Part shown: positions 21,681 to 33,735 of the stretch, one piece after another
Layout: each line of letters begins with the position of its first letter
Position numbering within the stretch: the first letter of the stretch is position 1
Assembly: GCF_030272615.1 (NCBI RefSeq)
Contig: NC_081406.1
Span: forward strand, 262,063,386 to 262,127,385
DNA from: Cryptomeria japonica
Taxonomy: Eukaryota; Streptophyta; Pinopsida; Cupressales; Cupressaceae
Reading direction: 5' to 3'
DNA: 64,000 bases
Notes under the pieces: generated by a model
Databases searched by the model: none
Seen by the model: only the letters and a program-made list of their open reading frames with translations
Told to the model about the DNA's origin: nothing
Program-made: the position numbers and the translations under genes

Positions 21681-21883
21681 ATATCCATACTATGATTTCC
21701 GCTATGCAACTTAGGTGGTACATGCATCAAGGGTGTCAGCTTTTTGCAATTTCTCTTAAGGATGTGGATGAGGAAGAGAGTTGAGAAATCACTCTTGATG
21801 GTCACCCTATTCTTTGAGATTATACTGATGTGTTTCCTTTGGATATTCCTGGTATGCATCCAAAGTGAGACATAGATTTTTGC
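21681..21883 (+). pseudogene. Protease-RT linker of element D
   Basis: Decayed connecting region of pol with two or more stops and a frame change. Text such as DVFPLDIPGMHPK can be read, matching the linker before gypsy RT. Confidence 0.6.
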
Positions 21884-23160
21884 ATTGACTTGGTTCCTGG
21901 TGCAAAACCTATTTCAAGAGCACCATATCGGATGACTACTCAGGAGTTGAGTGAGTTGAAGTTGCAAGTTGAGAAGTTGTTGGCCAAGGGGTTCATTCTT
22001 CCTAGTGTTTCTCCTTGGGGTGTGTTGGTTATCTTCGTTAAGAAGAAGGATGGTTCTCTTCAGTTATGCATTGATTATCGATAGTTGAATAAGGTAACCA
22101 TTCGGAATCGATATCCATTGCCTCAGATAAATGATCTTTTTGATCAGGTAAAGGGAGCCAAGGTGTTCTCTAAGATATATCTGAAATATGGGCATCATCA
22201 GTTGTGCATTCATGATGCAGACATTCATAGGATGATGTTTCGTACTCGTTATGGTCACTATGAGTTCACAGTGGTGCCATTTGGGTTGACGAACACGCCT
22301 TTAGTGTTCATGAGTCTTATGAACGGGGTTTTTCACACCTACCTTGACCATTTTGTCCTTGTGTTCTTGGATGACATATTGATTTATTCTAGATCTATGG
22401 AAGAGCATGAGGGTCACTTGCATCAGGTATTGCAGTGCTTGAGGGAGAATCAACTTTTTGCGAATTTGGCGAAGTGTGATTTCTTCCAGTCAGAGGTGAG
22501 CTATCTTGGTCATAAAGTCTCGACAGAAGGTGTATACGTGGATCCTTCTAAGATCCAAGCCATTGTTGATTGGCCAACGCCGACCAACGTTTCTAAAGTT
22601 TGAAATTTCATGGGTTTGGATGGATATTACCGTCGCTTTGTGAAGAGCTTTTCTCGGATAGACCACCCGATTACTTCTCTTCAGAGGAAAGGGAAGAAGT
22701 TTGTTTGGTCAGAGCAGTACGAATTAGCTTTTCATACCTTGAAGGAACTCCTTGTTAGTGCTTTGATTTTGGCAGTTCCTAATCCATCCAAAGATTTAAT
22801 GGTGTACACAGATGCCTCTTTAGAAGGTATAGGTGTGGTGCTTATGCAGGATGGATGTGTGGCTGCCTATGAGTCTCACAAACTCAAGGATCATGAGTTG
22901 AACTATCCAGTTCATGACTTGGAGCTAGCAGCGGTAGTGCATGCATTGGTTAGATGGAGACATTTCCTGTTGGGGTGTCAGTTTGAGATGCATAGTGATC
23001 ACCGCAGTTTGCAGTATATTTTCACGCAACCGAACTTGAATGCTCGATAGCGAAGATGGATGGAATTCCTCTGTGAGTATGATTTTGAGGTTCATTATAT
23101 TCAGGGGAAAGAGAATGTAGTGGCATATGCTTTGAGCCGTAGGCGGCATGAGGTTGCAAC
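21884..23160 (+). pseudogene. Reverse transcriptase and RNase H of element D
   Basis: One frame throughout, with stops at 22082, 22604 and 23048. RT motifs in order: [54 protein letters not shown], then the catalytic FLDDILIYS with its Asp pair intact, and [11 protein letters not shown]. RNase H follows from about 22700 with VYTDASLEGIGVVLMQ, NYPVHDLELAAVVHALVRWR and HSDHRSLQYIF, keeping the Asp, Glu and Asp of its active site. The enzyme copies element RNA to DNA and removes the RNA strand. Length and order are normal for Ty3/gypsy; only point damage is seen. Confidence 0.93.
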
Positions 23161-24616
23161 AATGTCCCTTGGTGTGGACTTGAGTGAGATAATTCTTGGA
23201 GTTCTTCCTCAGAACACCTGGTATCAGGATGTTAGAGTCATGGCGGAGTCTAGAAGACCATTGGAGGATAGATATTTTGGATATACTCTTGAGTCAGATG
23301 GTCTTCTTCGACATCTTGGATGGATCTATGTACCTCCTTTGGAGGGTCTTCACATTTTGATCATGAATGAGGCCCATCGTGCACCTTATTCAGCACACCT
23401 CGATGTCAAGAAGATGCACGCATATCTTAGACAAATATATCATTGGGCTAGCATGAAACATGACATTGCTGATTTTGTGTCGAAGTGCTTGGAATGTTAG
23501 CGGGTGAAGGTGGAGCATCAACACCCTGCAAGGCTTTTACAACCTAATTTGATACCGGATTGGAAATAGGATATCATTTCCATGAATTTCATTGTAGGGT
23601 TGTCTATTTCTTTGTGTCGCCATGATGCCATAATGGTCATTGTTGATAGATTGGCCAAAGTTGCTCATTTTTTCCCTATTCGATCTTCTTATACATCAGC
23701 AGTGGTGGCACGAGTCTTCTTGAAAGATGTGGTGAGGTTGCATGGGATCCTAAGGCAGATCATTTCTGATACAGACCCTATCTTTACTTTAGCCTTGTGG
23801 ACCTCACTTCAGCATGCTTTGGGAACCCAGTTGAACTTCAGTTCAACTTATCACCCAGAGATCGACGGTCAGACTGAGCGTGTGAAACAGGTTTTGGAGG
23901 ACATGCTTCGCATGTATGTTATGGATCAGTAGTCGCACTAGGAGGAATATCTTTGCCTTGTGGAGTTTTCTTATAACAACGGATATCACAGCTCATAGGA
24001 ATGTCTCCCTTCCAGGCTTTGTATGGTCGTCCTTGCCATACTCCTTTGAGTTGGGATCGGTTGGAGGATAGGGTGTGTTTAGGACCGGATTTTCTTCGTG
24101 AGATGGAGCAGCAGGTTGAGCAGATTTGTGGGCATTTGGTTGCTGCTCAAGATGGGTAGAGGAAGTATGCTGATGCCCATAGAGTAGATTGTCAGTTTTC
24201 TGTTGGTGACTGTGTGTTCTTGAGAGTGCATTCGCGGAAGAGTCAGATCCGTTATGGAAAGGGTTCTAAGTTGGTGCCTCATTTTGTAGGCCCTTTTGAG
24301 ATCCTTGGGAGGACAGGACCTGTTGCCTACCGTCTTTCCTTGTCATCGAGTCTATCCCACATCTACGATGTCTTTCATGTTTTTGTTCTTCGACCTTATC
24401 ATCCTGATGTGACCCATGTTCTTGATTGGAAGGCTTTGCAGGTCGAGGATGGGCAGCTTTCCATGGAGCCCGTGTGCATTCTTCAGCGTCGGGATTTGAC
24501 CCTCAGGGGTCATACCATCAAGCAAGTAAGGGTCCTATGGGACCCAAGTGATGAGACCTCAACGACATGGGAAGATGCAGTGAAGATGAGAGAGCTTTAT
24601 TCTTATCTTTTTTAGG
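23161..24616 (+). pseudogene. Integrase with chromodomain-like tail of element D
   Basis: The zinc-binding HHCC part is intact (EAHRAPYSAHLDV, then SKCLEC). In the catalytic core the first Asp of the DDE triad is changed to Asn: MNFIVGL in place of the usual MDFI. The second Asp (ISDTDPIF) and the Glu (DGQTERVKQVLED) remain. The frame changes between 23932 and 24214. The C-terminal module includes GSKLVPHFVGPFEI and LSHIYDVFHVF, then the chromodomain-like tail RGHTIKQVRVLWD and TSTTWEDAVKMRELYSYLF. The tail of this clade binds or targets heterochromatin. Stops near 23498, 23570 and 23930. Confidence 0.9.
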
Positions 24617-24637
24617 CTTCCAGGAGTAAGCCTAGGC

Positions 24638-24650
24638 TTGGGGGGGAGGA
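24638..24650 (+). promoter_or_regulatory. Polypurine tract of element D
   Basis: TTGGGGGGGAGGA ending exactly where the 3' LTR begins. Confidence 0.85.
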
Positions 24651-26148
24651 TGTAGTACCAGTTCTTGATCAGACTCTTTTTGTATGTTTTTGATTGACTT
24701 CAGTGGAACATTATTGTATATTGATTCAGATTTTATGCTATGTTATTTCATGCTTTATCTAGATCTGTGGTGTACAATTTTATGTAGTATCTCAGTGCTT
24801 ATGATTCATGTTATTTGATGGACCATTATCATGGATTGACACTCTTACCTTATATGTGTGATGCATTATTTATGTGTTGCGTGTTTGCATGTGTATGGGA
24901 TGCGAGGAGATGATTTTCCTTCACTCACTCTGGTGAGACAAAGAACGTCACGATTCTCCTTCATCGGTGTGTGTGTCATGTCTGTATATATATATATATG
25001 TCTATATGCACGTGTGGTTCTTTGGTGCAGGACATTGCAGGTACAAGTATCAGGTAGGTATGTGGTATCGACTCCACCTGGTTTCACAGGTTTGAGCATG
25101 CCTTATATGTCCGATGGGACTGGAGGAGATAGTTGTTGGACCCTAACATGACCCACAGTTACACTCGTGTGAGTGTTGTCAATCAGTTGTCTTTCCCGTC
25201 TGGCTGGTATGCGAGTCATAGTGCTTTGGTTGGTCATTTGTGAGTCATCATTTGATCATTCTTCATTTTGCGTGCTTTCGTTCATCTAAACGATTATTTA
25301 ATTAAATGGATGATGCTATCTTATGTTTGCATAGCTAGTTAATTATTATGCTCTGAGATTATTGATTTAATTAAATTAATGATTTGCTAGATAAATGGTT
25401 AAATGGCTTATTTCATTGTGTAAAGTTGTATCATTATATTGTGGAAGGAAACAAATTATTGCCTAGCCATTTAAATGTTAAATGCTTATGTTGAAAGAAA
25501 GTATTATGGAAAATAGAAAATAAAATAAAATAAAATAACGTTTTCTTTTTACCTTTCCATTTGATTTTTGTATTTTATTTATTGGAAAAGAATTGTTTTT
25601 GGTTAAAGGTAAATCTGATTGGTGGAGAAAACTTTCAACCTAGAAAGTTTAGGTTGAAATTATTTTTCCCATATATTCTTGGAAATTCACGAGAATAGGA
25701 GGCAAAAAATTTGGGAGAGAAATTTGGAAAACCATTCTGAAGGAGGAGCTGGCAATTGTTTTGGTTTGCAAGGATTGGGATTCTCCATTACTTTGCTTGT
25801 TAGTTTGCTTCAAGGTTGGATAATCTCTTATTGTTTTAAATTTAATTTTGAATTTTTCAGTTGCTTCCTGTGTGTTAAAAAAAATGCAAATCTCCTTGTA
25901 AATTCTTGTGGAATGATTGGAATGGAAGAAGAAATGTCTGTTGTTGTTGATTTTGTGAACCTTATATCATATGTTTGATTATAGGAAAGAAATGGTTCAT
26001 TTCTCTATTTGTTGTATGTTTTTGTGTTCTTAAAAATCAACTTCTTGATTTTCCTCTTCTATTAGGAATAGAATGAATTAGATTTAGTTGTTGTGTGCTT
26101 CCTAGTATCTAACTGCCCAAGATTTGGGGTTCTTGGTGGGGCATTACA
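24651..26148 (+). repeat. 3' LTR of element D
   Basis: 1498 bases, TGTAGTACCAG to GGCATTACA, paired with 18257-19784. Contains a small AAAAT-type microsatellite at about 25518-25540 that differs from the partner. Confidence 0.92.
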
Positions 26149-26156
26149 ATCCCTAC

Positions 26157-26191
26157 ACTATTTGTTACCTTTCTTTTAGACCACGTCATTG
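26157..26191 (-). repeat. Right arm of inverted repeat flanking element D
   Basis: Contains GTTACCTTTCTTTTAGACCA, the near-exact reverse complement of the left arm at 18211-18245. Confidence 0.7.
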
Positions 26192-27959
26192 ATTAGATGA
26201 GGATGATGGTTTGGATCAACCCAAATGATTAAGGCTAATTAAGCAAATTACTTGAGATAGATAGTTTCTCAAGCACTATACCAATTAGGGATTGTCAAAG
26301 GAGTAAAGATTTAAATCAAACTTTTTTAAAGTTCTAACCTTGGTTTAGGGATCAAGGATTTCTAGATGGAATTTGGATAGATTAAAATCAAGGATTGATT
26401 TTGGTTGGTGTAGTAAGTCCTCAAAGATCAATAAATGATGATTGTGGAAGAATGGATTGTCAACGGAAGGATGGTAAATGATGGAGGTTCCCTAGGAAAG
26501 TAAAATATGCTAGTATGATATCTCTGGTTGGGGAATGCTAGACAATGGGATGTGACCACTCCTATTGAACTGTTGGGACAAGGCTACTCTTTGGTCAAAG
26601 GCTTGTGTTCTCAAGGGTTCTTGGTCAAAATCATTGGTAAAGTCGTGAAGGTAATCGTGAAAATGATGTAGGAAGAACTAGTGTTTTAGCAAAAGCTTGT
26701 AGTTTTTGTATAAAAATATCCTCCTCTTTAGGATCTTCTTTTGAATAGGCTTCTTTTTCTTGACTGGACATTATATGGACTTCTTCATGTCCTTGGAATT
26801 TTGGATATAATGCATCAACAGTTGAAGGGACTAATTGGCAATTTGACTCAGGAAAAGACGGTGAAATAGAAGTGGAGATGTTGATGGACAGTTAGAGACA
26901 TAGTTTAATAGTGATAATATGAAAAATGGAGATGGGATTTTAGGAGTGAAGATGGTAAAATAAGAGCAGAGATAGTGAAAGACAGTTTCGACTAGGAGTT
27001 GGGAAGTTTTGGTCAAATTTGGAAATTGGGAATTTGTTTTCTTGGTAAGAGATGTCAAACAAGAATATGCATTGGTCAATTTAACACTTGAAACAAGCGT
27101 AAGATAAGGGAGGGCCTAGATTAGCCTGAATTGAACATAACTGGTTTCAACATTTGAAGACACTTGTAATCATACACGACCTAGGTTGGAAAGGGGATAC
27201 TACTTGCTAAGGCCCTTCACTATAAATAGCAATACCTCAGACAACATGGATACATAAAGACATGGTGACATTGGTTCCCCCACCATGGCATGGGCACACC
27301 AAATCTCTTAGATAGAGGGATTTTGTATCTCACAACGAAGGGTACATGAAGGGTTAAGTTCAGGATACAAATCACATTCCCTAAATTAGAAAGTATGGAA
27401 TATTGGCTACTACAACAAATGGTGTCTAGTTAGAATATGGGGATTTCCATCACCTTACGTGCACAAAGGTAACCATACTTTGAATATGAAACTCATTTTA
27501 GGTTGACAAGAATGACAAAAGCTTTAATACCAACGAGCTATGACTTTCGTCTTGCCCTTTTCTATATAAGGGATCGAATTAAAGTGTCTCTTGGGTTGTT
27601 CCCTCACTTGCATAAATGCTTTGGGAGGTAGGCCCTCTAAATAAATATCATGTTTTATCCTCACCCACGAAAGAGGGCAGAATACACCACGATATTTCGG
27701 GTTCTAATTACAACAAAAGGGGTAGGTTTGTTTTTTTGACCACCCAAGATTTTGCAAGGGGAGAGCATATACCTTCTACCCTACAAAGACACGACAAACA
27801 AGAACTACAAGCTATTTACATGAAAATAAAAAATCCTACTCATGCACTTAGTGGAAAAAGACAAGTTTTTGACAATCGAACCTACAAAAAAATGTGTTAG
27901 CAGTTTGTAAAAGAGGCCTTGGATGGTCGAAATTAAGTTACAAAAACAAGATTATTATC

Positions 27960-28450
27960 AAAACAAACTGAATCGAGTTGGAGACATTGTTTAGTAGGCG
28001 GAGACGGTGTTCTGCCTACGTAGAAGCACAAACACCATTTTAGAAACCTGTAAAACATAGTTAGCACAAAAAATTGAAAAAATAATAAAATCCTATAGAA
28101 AATTAGAATATTAAAAGGCGGAGACACCACTTTAAGAGAGGAGACATAGTTTTATAGAAATATAAAAAAATGGTAATTTCAACAAATCTAAAAAAATGTC
28201 ATAAACAAATTAGAAAATAAAAACATTTTTTTTAGTTATTAGAAACCTGCACAAACAACAAAAGTTATTAGAGTGGAGATGTCGATATGCAGGTGCGGAG
28301 ATGACATTCCATAGGTGGAGATGTTGAAATATAGAAGCTGCAAAAAAACAATTAGAAAGGTCGACTATCAGAGTGGAGATGTCGTTTTGAAGTCGGATAT
28401 GCTGCTCTATTGGTGTAGATGATGTTGCATGACAAAGACGTTGTTCTTCT
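27960..28450. repeat. Imperfect GGAGATG-word repeat tract
   Basis: The word GGAGATG or GGAGAC, often after GTG or GCG and followed by a TCG/ACG-like turn, recurs about ten times at irregular spacing (for example 28272, 28296, 28315, 28374). It looks like a decayed minisatellite or a repetitive coding relic. Confidence 0.4.
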
Positions 28451-28518
28451 ACTTGTGCATACTATATCACAATAAAACTCAAAATTTTGTTAAATTAGGG
28501 ACATGGGGTCCCACGAGA

Positions 28519-29691
28519 TGTGCCAAAACGAAAGCAAGCAAATTTAGAAGGTTAGTTGTATGTGCTAAATTGATAAAACAACATGAAAACACCTAAAACA
28601 ACTAAACTTATACCTTCCCAAGCTCCTCCAATTGAGCTATAAGTGGATGCGCCCAAGCTCCACTTGATTTTCTCCTTTGATGGCTTGATGTGGAATGATA
28701 TCCAATGATCACAACAATATGGTTTAAAAGGGATGGATTGAGGAAGGGATGAATGGATCATGCAATGAAATATGGAGGTGACAATTGGGCATTATGATGA
28801 TAAAATGGATGAATTGTGGGATGAAATTAGCATGATAAGGGTGCTATGGATGGATTTGGAATATAAACTAGTAGCATAAGATTATGAATGAAGTGGATTG
28901 AATTGTGAAGGGAGGAATTCCAATTTATAGATTTGAGAATTCAAAATGGATCATTGAGATTGAAGGATAATGGAAGGTTGAGATTGAGTGTGAGGAGGTA
29001 AGGTGGCTTGAGCTCTTAGCCTTGTGACAAGTGTCACAAGGTGAAATATCTTGGGAAGAACACTTTGCATGGGGAAGAGGGAAAGGTGTGTTCACACATG
29101 TGTGAGCACATCTTGGGAAGAACATGAAGATGACAAGTGGAAGCATTATTGGCAAAGTGTAAGAGTCCTAGATTTGAGGAGGATGACATGTGGTTGGAAG
29201 AGGAAACTGTAGGGCGAATCTCATCAGGAGGAGAATTCTCACACATGTGTGAGAACCCTTGGGTCAAAGATGAGGTGGAGGAGAAAGTGACCCTTGAATG
29301 TAAGCTCATTTATGAAGGGGAGTCACATGTAGACCTAGGTAGGTGGGATGAATTTAAAATTGAAGAAAATGTTAATGATGATTAGGCTTGGGTTAATTAG
29401 GTTTAATCAAGGGAGTTAAATGGAGTATTTTTAGGAATCAATATGTTAGATAATTAATTATACATTAATTTACTAATTGAGATTAAAATAAATATTGAAT
29501 AAATTGGCTAAGGTTGGGGATTAATTCGATTTTTAGAAGAATTAGGGATTTATATAATTAATTGATAAATTAATTATATGGTTGGGGGATAAAATTAGTT
29601 AATTATAATTTCATTAGTTTTAAGAAGAATGATGACTACATGAAGAGATAAATTAATTAAATAATAATTTAATTAATTTTGGGTGTCTACA
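28519..29691 (-). repeat. LTR of element F
   Basis: About 1173 bases. Minus strand starts TGTAGACACCCAAAATTAAT and probably ends TTTTGGCACA at 28519. The start is certain because a polypurine tract adjoins it; the end is inferred from the CA terminus. Its first bases and its length are close to those of the LTRs of E (TGTAGACACTCAAAATTGG), so F and E are related families. TATA box on the minus strand at 28923-28929, in the same CTATAAATTG context as in E. Confidence 0.6.
28923..28929 (-). promoter_or_regulatory. TATA box of LTR F
   Basis: TATAAAT on the minus strand within ATCTATAAATTGG; the same context is found in both LTRs of E. Confidence 0.45.
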
Positions 29692-29706
29692 TTTTGCCCC
29701 TCTTTT
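29692..29706 (-). promoter_or_regulatory. Polypurine tract of element F
   Basis: AAAAGAGGGGCAAAA on the minus strand abutting TGTAGACACC. Nearly the same as the tract of E (34932-34946). Confidence 0.65.
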
Positions 29707-32700
29707 CAAAAGTCTAGAGTTCAAATCCATAAACAAATGATCACTCTTGCACCTATAGGGTTGACCTAAGATGATGATGAGGTAAATGATATGCATGGAG
29801 TGAAAGTTTGTATATGGAAGGTGCAATAAATGTGGAATGTATATGACAATGTGTAAGAGCAGATAATGTGTGGTCAAAATGTGTGCATGTGTGTAAATAG
29901 AGATAGATCAAGGCTAGTGTAAGGAATCCAAATTTGCACAAGATCATGTTATGACTCAGTATGCAATTTCATTCATACATTCTCTCAAAATGGGCATGCA
30001 TGGGTGTGTGAATTTCATCATTATATTTTACACCAACTTTGAGGTGCATGTGAATCCTAACATCATCATACATATCTCAAGGTTCACAAGAACTCACAAA
30101 CATACATGTAAAGCAAATATTTAGACATAAATAGTAATTATAAAAAATGTGTCATGTAATAAGAAAATAAAATGTCTCAAATGATAATCATTCTAGGTAT
30201 AAAGTTGCATCCAACATGGGTAAATGAAAAATAATAGTGTGGCCTTAAATGATAATAGATTTAAATGTTGATATGTTTTCAATTACTCATTCTAACTACA
30301 CTAACAGATGTGGTGGAATAAAGTGTTCAAGTTGAGGGTTTGTCACACCTATTACTCTAGAAAAAATTCAATATATATCAACAAATATCCAAGGAGATAA
30401 TTGTTTACATATATTTATTACAATAGCAACCTCTTTGCAGCTTAGAGAATTTATCTAATGGTGGATAAACTATCAAATAAATTGAAACCTTGGACTATTC
30501 CACACTTCGTCCAACAAAAGCCCAAATAGATTAACTTGTTGAATAAATGAATAACTTGCTTATATGGATTAGCAACCTAGAAAACCAAGCATTGAAGGAG
30601 GCATGCAAATTTGATTCTACAAATATCACCATGCCCTTGTCATAAATTTTGTGCATAAAAAATACCCCTTTAGGAACCATGAACATCTAGAATCATGTGA
30701 GAATCGTCCCTCATCCATTTGACATACCTTCAATCATAAATGATGCATGAAATCTTGTGTAATGATAATAAAATTGTCCAGAAAATCTATTGGAAGAGCA
30801 ACTTGTAAATGGAGTGTTAGTTGCCAAACTTTACAACAATAAATATGGTATGGGCCGAGTGTCAAATTTATCCTTTGGAACCATGCAAATATTCTTATAA
30901 AAATAATTTCTTGGTTCCATTGAATCAATTAATATTTGCAAGGCCAAATCAAGTCATTAATAGAGTGTTGGGTCATGTACAAGGGTAATTAAAGCGTGTA
31001 ACAATAAATGATAGGAGTTTCAAACCATTAAGGGTTAGAGGAATGTCATATTACATGTAAGGTCAATTTTTTTGGGAATTGAGATAGCTAGGAAATAATA
31101 CCAAAAGGAGTGAGAAAAGGAGGAGGCTAGTAGGGAAACCCCAATAAAGGAAATCCTTTCAAGAAGTCAAGATCAGGGCTTAAGAAGAGGTTTAACTTGG
31201 TACTACTAGTTGAGATAAGGCCCAAATTTTAACTTTGATAGATCAAATCAATGATGAATCAATATTTTCAAGGGTGATGGGAATGATGTACTCAAATAAG
31301 TGATACCCAAAAGTTTGACTTCAAAATGTTTGGGGTGTAATGAATCAAAGTTCAAGGAATAAATTTGCACAAAATGGGTACCCAAAAGGATGGATGGATG
31401 AGGAAGTTCAAAAACTTGACAAAAAAATGACTTTGACATGACATTATTGGGACTGGTTACATCAATATGACATCATCATGATATTGACATGGATCAAAAT
31501 CAAAGTTTTGGGCATGTCTTAAAATGGTACCCAGTTAAGGAGAAGCAAAAAGTTTATCCCTAATAAGGAATTGCAGACATCAACATGACATCAACATAAC
31601 ATCATTTGGATGAAGGTAGTATGATTTAAAAACTCCAAAACTCTAATAAAAAGGGACTTACAAGGAAAGGATATTTCAGGATGATGGGTCCAAAGCAATG
31701 GGAAATCATAGAAGTCTAACACACTTAAAGGAATCTTAGAACATACTTAAGGGAATGCTAGATTCTTGAGGAAGGCATGACCATGATGAAAAATCCTACA
31801 AGGGGGTGAAGGGGTGAAGAATTTTGATACTTTGAAACATAGAAAAAATCACACATTCAAAATTTAACATGGATTTTAATGAGGTCTTTCACATTCGAGA
31901 TCAAGAGAAATCAACAAGTAGGTAAGAGGAACCATGAAAGGATAACACACTTAATACTTAGGCAATTTTTGCAAGGATACAAGTGTGTTGTCAAGATTAG
32001 TAGGAATATTGTGCATGTTTGAACTTTTTTGAAAGTTTTAAGATTCAACAAACACACAAAACACAAGGGAAGAAACTAGAAACAACCCATACTTAATATT
32101 TCAAGGATTTTTATAACTTTTAACACATACATGTCCTATTTAGGATGTCTTAGATTTATTATCAATAATGGTTCAAATACTACTAAAAATGCTATTAATC
32201 AAACTTGCAGAGTGCTACAAAATGTTATCAAGAGCCAAGAATAATATTATAACTTATCTTGGAGATCTCAAGCTTGCATGAGATATGAGGATTCTATCTT
32301 GGAAGAATGGGAGGGAAGCCTAATATTCATTTAAAATATAAAGGCAATTGTTGGACTTCCAAATAAGTAGTTGATGATTAGAAATCAAAGTTGAAAGGCC
32401 ATTTGTAGATTAAAAAAATATACCATACAACTATATAGGTGGAGGTAACAATGCACCACATAAATGTATGTGCACCATGCTAATTTCCAAGTACAACATG
32501 CTTAGAGACTTAACAATATAGGAATAAAACATAGTACAAACATATGGGACATGTGATAACACACAAATAGGGATAAACATACAAAAACACAATATGATGT
32601 TTGCACTATAGTAGGGAAAAGGCAAAGGTTGAGCTAAAATGATCCTAGAACATGCTATAATAATGAACATAAAGTAAGGATAATTTGTGGGTATGTAATT

Positions 32701-33735
32701 TTTGACCTCACACAGCCTTACGTTGCCCTTAAGATTAGTATAGAACCATTAATTTACTCATTTTCATTTGAAAACATAAGCGTACGACATCTTTTCTTAA
32801 ACTTAAGGCGCATGGAACAATACAAATGCAATTACATGAATATTCACAATATATCTTTGATTCTAGTCAATTACATTTTCCATAAGCTATTAGAACTTAC
32901 AAGAAATGAATCATAAAGTATATACACAAATTTCACTTTAATTCATGATAAAATTTAATATAAATTCAACTCAAAAGGGAAAGATAAGTTAGCTCCTAGC
33001 ACAAGCTAGCAATATGCACACCAAATAGACCATACCACATCTATAAATCTTTGGAAAAAGTCAAGGACATCAATATTTTTTTTTTTTTCAATACATTATA
33101 AACACTTTACTAAGGAAGGGTCCTCTACCAAGATGCCTAATCAATTGATAACCTCATCTCTAACACCTTTAGGATTACAAGATACTCTTTTTTAGTAAAG
33201 AATAGATTAATAATTCTCCCCACAACCATATAATACTTTAACAAGGATTAAACAAGGACCACTTACAATCCTTTGAATGAGGACTAATAATACTATGTCG
33301 TTATTCGCTATAGGATAAATCCAAACAATTTGTAGAGATCCACTTGTTTCCTTACATCACTACGATCCCATGCCAATCTTGGCTCATTCCATATATTCCA
33401 TACTCCAACGTAATATTCTTATAATAGGAAAATTTGAAGATACAACATGAAGGAATTAGATAGGGGATCCAAGCTTATCAATGATATCACTATCCCTTTG
33501 CTAATCATTAACTAAATCAAGACTCTTCACTAAGATTATACTTCCACATAAAGCATGAGATTAACAAATTATACCCAAACTAATCTTATCCTATAATTAT
33601 ATCCATATTAAGAGAAATTTAAAAACAAGATATAATACATTTAATTTAGTACCAATAGATTCATAGAAATATCAATAGTCATAAACATTTTCATGATGTT
33701 CATTATATAATAAGCCATAAATCCTAAAATAGATA
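29707..33735 (-). other. Non-coding body of element F
   Basis: Four kilobases next to the F polypurine tract with no supported gene on either strand. AT-rich, with repeated words such as GACATCA / ACATCATT (31440-31610) and a T12 run near 33075. It looks like the interior of a large non-coding LTR derivative. Element E interrupts it at 33736, so it may continue after 47223. No second F LTR is visible there. Confidence 0.4.
33731..33735 (+). repeat. Left target-site duplication of element E
   Basis: AGATA, identical to 47224-47228. Confidence 0.88.

Larger units (their letters stand above)
18257..26148 (+). mobile_element. Element D: complete Ty3/gypsy chromovirus, Tekay/Del-like (7.9 kb)
   Basis: LTRs at 18257-19784 and 24651-26148, a tRNA-Met-type primer site, gag, protease, RT, RNase H, integrase with a chromodomain-like tail, and a G-rich polypurine tract, all in the order expected for Ty3/gypsy. 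The flanking duplication is ATCCT (18252-18256) and ATCCC (26149-26153), 4 of 5. The C-terminal pattern (LQVED, then VLWDPSDETSTTWED) fits the Tekay/Del clade, whose chromodomain guides integration to heterochromatin. At least a dozen stops and three frame changes make it inactive. Confidence 0.93.
26149..28518. other. Region without a supported gene; fragments of unknown elements
   Basis: I see no gene. A CACTATAAATAGC promoter-like phrase lies at about 27222. The GGGAGGTAGGCCCTCT phrase at 27624 recurs at 44732 in the leader of element E, so this may be old LTR-element DNA. ORFs such as 27616-27900 have no domain and no coding signs. From about 27960 to 28450 the sequence repeats GGAGATG/GGAGAC words. 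Confidence 0.4.

Noticed and set aside
24858..25151. Plus and minus ORFs in the right LTR of D
   Set aside because: They lie wholly inside the LTR, and the partner LTR breaks the frame.
19361..25978. ORFs at 19361-19621 and 25679-25978 as a real gene pair
   Set aside because: They are the same stretch within the two LTRs of element D, non-coding by position.
27616..27900. ORF of 94 codons as a gene
   Set aside because: No domain, no conserved text, low-complexity neighbours. A chance frame is more likely.
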